Positions 45,999 through 49,302 of a stretch of 49,302 bases of DNA are shown piece by piece. The stretch lies in NCBI RefSeq assembly GCF_023074185.1, contig NZ_JADPKY010000155.1:1-49302 (forward strand), read 5' to 3'. The stretch comes from Bradyrhizobium sp. 132 (lineage in GTDB: Bacteria > Pseudomonadota > Alphaproteobacteria > Rhizobiales > Xanthobacteraceae). Below the pieces are notes generated by a model. The model was not told the origin of the DNA. It worked only from the letters and a program-made list of their open reading frames with translations, and did no database searches. Numbering within the stretch: the stretch's first letter is position 1; each line of letters opens with the position of its first letter. The position numbers were made by a program, and so were the translations under genes.

Positions 45999-46283
45999 AT
46001 GCTGAAGATACTTATAATACTGAGCGTGTGGCTGCTGCTGAACGTTCTGTTCGTTCTGATTGTGGTTCCCGCCCGTAAATCGCGCTCTCGACCCGACGCG
46101 TCGGGAACGACTCTTGCGCCGGTGCCGATCGACAAGCATCAAGACCGCTTCGATCACGACGAACCATTGTCCCTTCGCCACCCTTTCGTATCAATTGCAA
46201 TGCGAGTCTTCTTTGCCTTCGCCGCTCCGCTACGCGATGCGATCGTGCGACTTTGGAAGAGGGCACGGGGACATCAGACTTAG
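45999..46283 (+). CDS. Small single-pass membrane protein between the two glycosyl-phosphotransferase genes
   Basis: The 94-residue product starts MLKILIILSVWLLLNVLFVL, with a membrane helix at about 3-24, then a basic stretch (PARKSRSR). The middle is acidic (DKHQDRFDHDEPLS) and the end is an amphipathic helix (MRVFFAFAAPLRDAIVRLWK). It lies on the opposite strand between the two paralogous enzymes, which both read away from it or towards it. Function unknown; a partner of the initiating enzymes is an inference from position. The ribosome site is weak. Confidence 0.55.
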   Translation: MLKILIILSVWLLLNVLFVLIVVPARKSRSRPDASGTTLAPVPIDKHQDRFDHDEPLSLRHPFVSIAMRVFFAFAAPLRDAIVRLWKRARGHQT

Positions 46284-46365
46284 GACGGCGGGGCACCAGT
46301 CAACGCCAGGTTAACGCAACACCGCGGACGATCCTTGTTGCTTCTCCATGGGCTTCATGCCGGCG

Positions 46366-47799
46366 CTAGTAGGCCTCCTTCTGGAACAGCACAGTGGATG
46401 CGGTCCGCGCCATTATCTTGAGGTCGAGCCAAATGCTCCAGTTCCTCACATACCAGACGTCATATTCCACTCGCTTTTCCATTAGGTCGATGGTCGGGGT
46501 TTCCCCCCGGAAGCCATTGACCTGAGCCCAGCCTGTCAGGCCCGGCTTCATATGATGACGGTATACGTAGTTGCTGATGATCTCGTCGTAATAATTGTCA
46601 TGGGCGAGCGCATGCGGGCGCGGCCCGACCAGGGACATGTCGCCGCGCAAGACGTTCCAAAGCTGTGGCAATTCGTCGATGCTTGTCATGCGAAGAAAAC
46701 GCCCGAGCTTGGTGACCCGCGCATCCAGCTTGGTGGCTTGGGTAATCGTCCGCCCGTTTTCGCAGACCGTCATGGTCCGAAATTTCCAGATCTCGAAAGG
46801 CTTGCCGTTGAACCCTCGGCGCGACTGGCGGAAGATGGCAGCTCCCGGCGAGTCGAGCTTGATCAGAACGGCGACTGTCAGCAGCAGTGGTGTGAGTATG
46901 ACGAGCGCCAACAAGGCTACCCCTACATCGAGACAGCGCTTTTGCAGGCGCTCGAACACGGTAAGCGGAGGTCGCTGGATTTCGATCGCCACCGTGCCGC
47001 TGACCGGCAAGAACGGGCGCGAGACGAGATCGGCGATCGAATTGTCTGGTAGCACGCGAATCGGTTGCGGCACTGCGCGTAGATGTTGCCCAAGTTTGGG
47101 CAACATCGGGAGCTCATTCCAGTCGATTGCAAGGAGGTACTCGTCGACGTCAGCCGCGCCGGACTGCCGGATGACGTCGCGGATCTGCTTCTCCCAGGCG
47201 CTGTCGCTGTTATCGCTGCCAAGCACGAAGTGGCGCATTACGTCGAAGCCGTTCCGACGCAGATCCTTAAAGCGGCTCGAGGTGAAGTCGAGCGGTTTCA
47301 GGCTCAGCAAAATCACCTTCCGATCGACCAACCTGCTCCTGGCATAATTTGTTCCCAGCACGAACTGCCAGACAAAACGCAGACTGATCAATCCAGCGCC
47401 GCCGATTGCGGCGAAAATGATCACCGTGCCGCGGGATAGATTGTCCGTCGACTTCAGCAGAAATGCAGCGACAGCGAGGATCGTCAGCGACGCCAACCAT
47501 ATGAAGACGGCCTTGCGCAGCTGCCAGACGAGATCCAGCAAGCGGTGTGTGGCATAGACATCCTGGAAATACGCGACCGAGACGAACACAACGCCGACAA
47601 TCAATCCGGCACCCATCGATGCTCCGTCGACCGTCGAAGCGATCGCAGCGCTATAAATCGCAGCTCCCGCGCCATAGCTGAGCAGGATCAGCAGAAAGTC
47701 AGCAGCAATGACGACGACTTGAAAGGGCCTCTGCAAAGCAGAGGCGCGCCCTGACGAGAGTGCACCAATATTTTCGGAGCCATAAGTCGCAACAGCCAT
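46366..47799 (-). CDS. Polyprenyl-phosphate glycosyl-phosphotransferase, copy 2
   Basis: The 477-residue product starts at ATG 47799 (MAVATYGSENIGALSSGRAS) with AGAGG six bases upstream; a start at 47814 would add five residues. It has four N-terminal helices, a central domain with RKVILLSLKPLDFTSSRFKD, and the catalytic domain with KRCLDVGVALLALVIL, PGAAIFRQSRRGFNGKPFEI, TSIDELPQLWNVLRGDMSLV, GPRPHAL, GLTGWAQVNGFRGE and VWYVRNWSIWLDL. All residues of the family's catalytic segments are kept, as in copy 1. The two copies probably come from duplication; whether they prime different sugars is not known. The upstream region has a palindrome at 47920-47939. Confidence 0.9.
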   Translation of the reverse strand: MAVATYGSENIGALSSGRASALQRPFQVVVIAADFLLILLSYGAGAAIYSAAIASTVDGASMGAGLIVGVVFVSVAYFQDVYATHRLLDLVWQLRKAVFIWLASLTILAVAAFLLKSTDNLSRGTVIIFAAIGGAGLISLRFVWQFVLGTNYARSRLVDRKVILLSLKPLDFTSSRFKDLRRNGFDVMRHFVLGSDNSDSAWEKQIRDVIRQSGAADVDEYLLAIDWNELPMLPKLGQHLRAVPQPIRVLPDNSIADLVSRPFLPVSGTVAIEIQRPPLTVFERLQKRCLDVGVALLALVILTPLLLTVAVLIKLDSPGAAIFRQSRRGFNGKPFEIWKFRTMTVCENGRTITQATKLDARVTKLGRFLRMTSIDELPQLWNVLRGDMSLVGPRPHALAHDNYYDEIISNYVYRHHMKPGLTGWAQVNGFRGETPTIDLMEKRVEYDVWYVRNWSIWLDLKIMARTASTVLFQKEAY

Positions 47800-47919
47800 T
47801 CGAACCTCTGTCATCGAGAGTGCTTGACGTTGATCCGTGATGCTGAAGATCCGTCACTTCCCCGGTGCTAACCTGTTAAGTGATCACAGCGATATTGTGG
47901 CGCTGCACGCACAATTTTT

Positions 47920-47939
47920 GCGACGCCACTATGCGTCGC
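47920..47939. promoter_or_regulatory. Perfect inverted repeat upstream of glycosyl-phosphotransferase copy 2
   Basis: GCGACGC and GCGTCGC are separated by six bases (CACTAT), 121 bases upstream of the start codon at 47799. The same spacing as at 4096-4115 (seven-base arms, six-base centre) is seen but with different arms. A dimeric regulator site is plausible; a T-run lies on the wrong side for a terminator. Confidence 0.35.
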
Positions 47940-48186
47940 GGTTTGCCACGATTCCCGTCGCGTGTTGTTGAAGATCGCGTCACAATGCTGACATACGATC
48001 GGGCTCGATGCCCTATTTTGAATCAAGTTCCCATCGAACGAGATGCGCGTTGTATGGCCAACCGCTCAGCTCACCCATCTTTGAAGCGTCCCGTCGAGTC
48101 GATTACTAGAAATTCTAGAGATTGCGCTTTAAAGCTGTATCGGCACAAGCCGTCGTCCGCCGGCATGCATCTTTCCAGCCGAGCGT

Positions 48187-49114
48187 TTGAGCAATGCAGC
48201 CCGGCGAAGGTGCCTGATTTACGCGGCGCGTGTCGACAAACCAGGCAACAATCGAACGCCACGCCTTCGGCGCAATCGGGCTGTCAGAGAGGTGGGCTGT
48301 CTTTTCTGCTCCTTGCCCGCAGACCGGCTTGACGAAATTATCCCCACCACCCCAGCGAGTACGCGCGCCACGGTATCTCTTGCCGTATCTCTTGCCCGAT
48401 CTCGCCCGCCGATTCACAAGCCGCAACTGCCGGACGGCGTTCGGATCTACGCCATCTCCGATATTCACGGCTGCTCGCATTTGCTGCAGCCCATGCTGGG
48501 GGTGATCGACGCTGACGTCACCCGCAGTCGGCCGGCCCATGCGATCGAGGTATTCATGGGCGACTATATCGATCGCGGCCCGAACACACGCTCCACGCTC
48601 GAGATCCTGGTCGAGCGAAGCCGGCGGGGAAACGCGGTCTTCCTCAAGGGAAATCACGAGGCGTTTCTGGTAAGCGTTTTCGAAGACCGTCCTTGATCGA
48701 AGATTGGATTCGCATCGGCGGCGCCCAGACACTGATGTCATATGGGCTCGCGCCGGATCTGACGCGCGACGGTCCCGCGTCGATACTCCGCGATTTGATT
48801 CGCGCAATGCCGGGCGAGCATCTCGAATTCCTGGACGATCTGCGGCTTAGCTATACCTGTGGGGACTTCTTCTTTGTCCACGCCGGCGTTCGCCCGGGTG
48901 TACCTTTGGCCGAGCAACGAGAACACGATCTGCTCTGGATTCGCGAAGAATTTCTTCGGAGCGAAGAGCGGTTCGGCAAGTATATGTCCATGGTCCCACG
49001 CCGGTTCGTGCCGCCGAAGTCCTGGCGAATCGCGACAATGTCGATACCGGTGCCTACGCGACGGGCAATCTGACCCTCATGAGCATACAAGGCAGCCGGA
49101 TGCTCGCGGTTTGA
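48187..49114 (+). pseudogene. Decayed serine/threonine-type metallophosphatase
   Basis: Three frames together make one protein: IYAISDIHGCSHLLQPMLGV, EVFMGDYIDRGPNTRSTLEI and FLKGNHEAFL in the first (to 48696); LIEDWIRIGGAQTLMSYGLA, FFFVHAGVRPGVPL and WIREEFL in the second (from about 48690); VHGPTPVRAAEVLANRDNVD and TGAYATGNLTLMSIQGSRML in the third (from 48986 to TGA 49112-49114). Each shift equals one lost base. The metal-ligand His of the usual VHGHTP motif is now Pro (VHGPTP), so it is dead even if frames were repaired. The true start is uncertain; ATG 48187 is the first in frame. The intact form would be a PPP-type phosphatase, perhaps opposing a kinase. Confidence 0.75.
48373..48396 (+). 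repeat. Perfect 12-base tandem duplication
   Basis: GTATCTCTTGCC occurs twice in direct succession, giving an in-frame VSLAVSLA in the leader part of the broken phosphatase gene. It looks like a slippage duplication and may lie before the true start of that gene. Confidence 0.7.
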
Positions 49115-49206
49115 CCAACCAGCGAAGGTTTGCTGATTGTCCACGGTAAAGATGCTCCCGAAGGACCGAGTTGAGTTCGGACGTCACGGGCTGGGGACTT
49201 CACCTA

Positions 49207-49302
49207 GGGTCTGTTGGGATTCATCTGGAGTTTATCGCGGCCGCGGCCAGATAGATCATTGAAGTGAAGCTCTGGTCGGTCTTGTCGGCGCGCATTGCGA
49301 TG
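49207..49302 (-). mobile_element. End of an IS5-like element with transposase C-terminus
   Basis: On the minus strand the sequence enters from beyond the window and reads ADKTDQSFTSMIYLAAAAIN followed by SR and a TGA (49221-49223). This is the typical C-terminal end of IS5-family transposases. About 15 bases beyond the stop, GGTCTGTTGGGATTC at 49208-49222 fits a terminal inverted repeat, next to a CTAG (49204-49207) that would match an IS5-type target site. The rest of the element is outside. The exact end point is an estimate. Confidence 0.6.

Noticed and set aside
1..49302. CRISPR arrays, tRNA and rRNA genes
   Set aside because: No regularly spaced direct repeats with unique spacers, cloverleaf pattern or conserved rRNA segment was noticed on reading; a dedicated scan was not possible.

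Overview
The window looks like a chromosomal exopolysaccharide (EPS) locus of a GC-rich alphaproteobacterium, most likely Bradyrhizobium or a close relative (Nitrobacteraceae). This is judged from composition, from frequent GTG/TTG starts and from the character of the proteins; no database search was possible. Nearly every intact gene belongs to polysaccharide synthesis, modification, export or trimming. No rRNA, tRNA or CRISPR array was seen.

Layout. (1) 1-1778 is a degraded margin: the 5' part of a repeat-rich calcium-binding-type secreted protein, a truncated HNH-like gene and a pseudogene carrying two opposing frameshifts. (2) 2058-10267: an acyltransferase, two small membrane proteins, a GT2-like glycosyltransferase, a DCC-thioredoxin-like/HTTM membrane pair and a first Wzx-type flippase. 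(3) 10449-15689: a giant secreted RTX protein with an embedded GH16 glycanase. (4) 16039-25220: a PEBP-like gene broken by a stop in its signal peptide, four glycosyltransferases (ExoA-like GT2, GT4, GT2, GT25), a second GH16 protein, a polysaccharide pyruvyltransferase and an FkbM-type methyltransferase. (5) 25303-29989: a compact minus-strand operon GT61 - Wzx flippase 2 - gmd - fcl, supplying GDP-L-fucose. (6) 30169-35400: a third GH16 enzyme, a second acyltransferase, a first Wzy-like polymerase and a GT2. (7) 35647-47799: secreted small proteins, an NAD-dependent epimerase, a Wzc/ExoP-type co-polymerase with tyrosine kinase domain, a second Wzy-like protein and two paralogous polyprenyl glycosyl-phosphotransferases flanking a small membrane protein gene. 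(8) 48187-49302: a decayed serine/threonine-type metallophosphatase and the end of an IS5-like transposase.

How it fits together (inference). A polyprenyl-phosphate glycosyl-phosphotransferase primes the lipid carrier. The GT2/GT4/GT25/GT61 enzymes extend the repeat unit, probably using GDP-fucose. Acyl, pyruvyl and methyl groups are added, a Wzx flips the unit, a Wzy polymerises it, and the Wzc/ExoP protein controls chain length. Three GH16 proteins with different delivery modes (type I-secreted RTX, membrane-anchored, signal-peptide secreted) could trim the product. Almost every step is present twice (initiator, flippase, polymerase, acyltransferase), so the locus may build two polymers or may be a fusion of two EPS clusters. 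The outer-membrane Wza/ExoF-type channel and the type I secretion ABC/MFP pair are not in the window.
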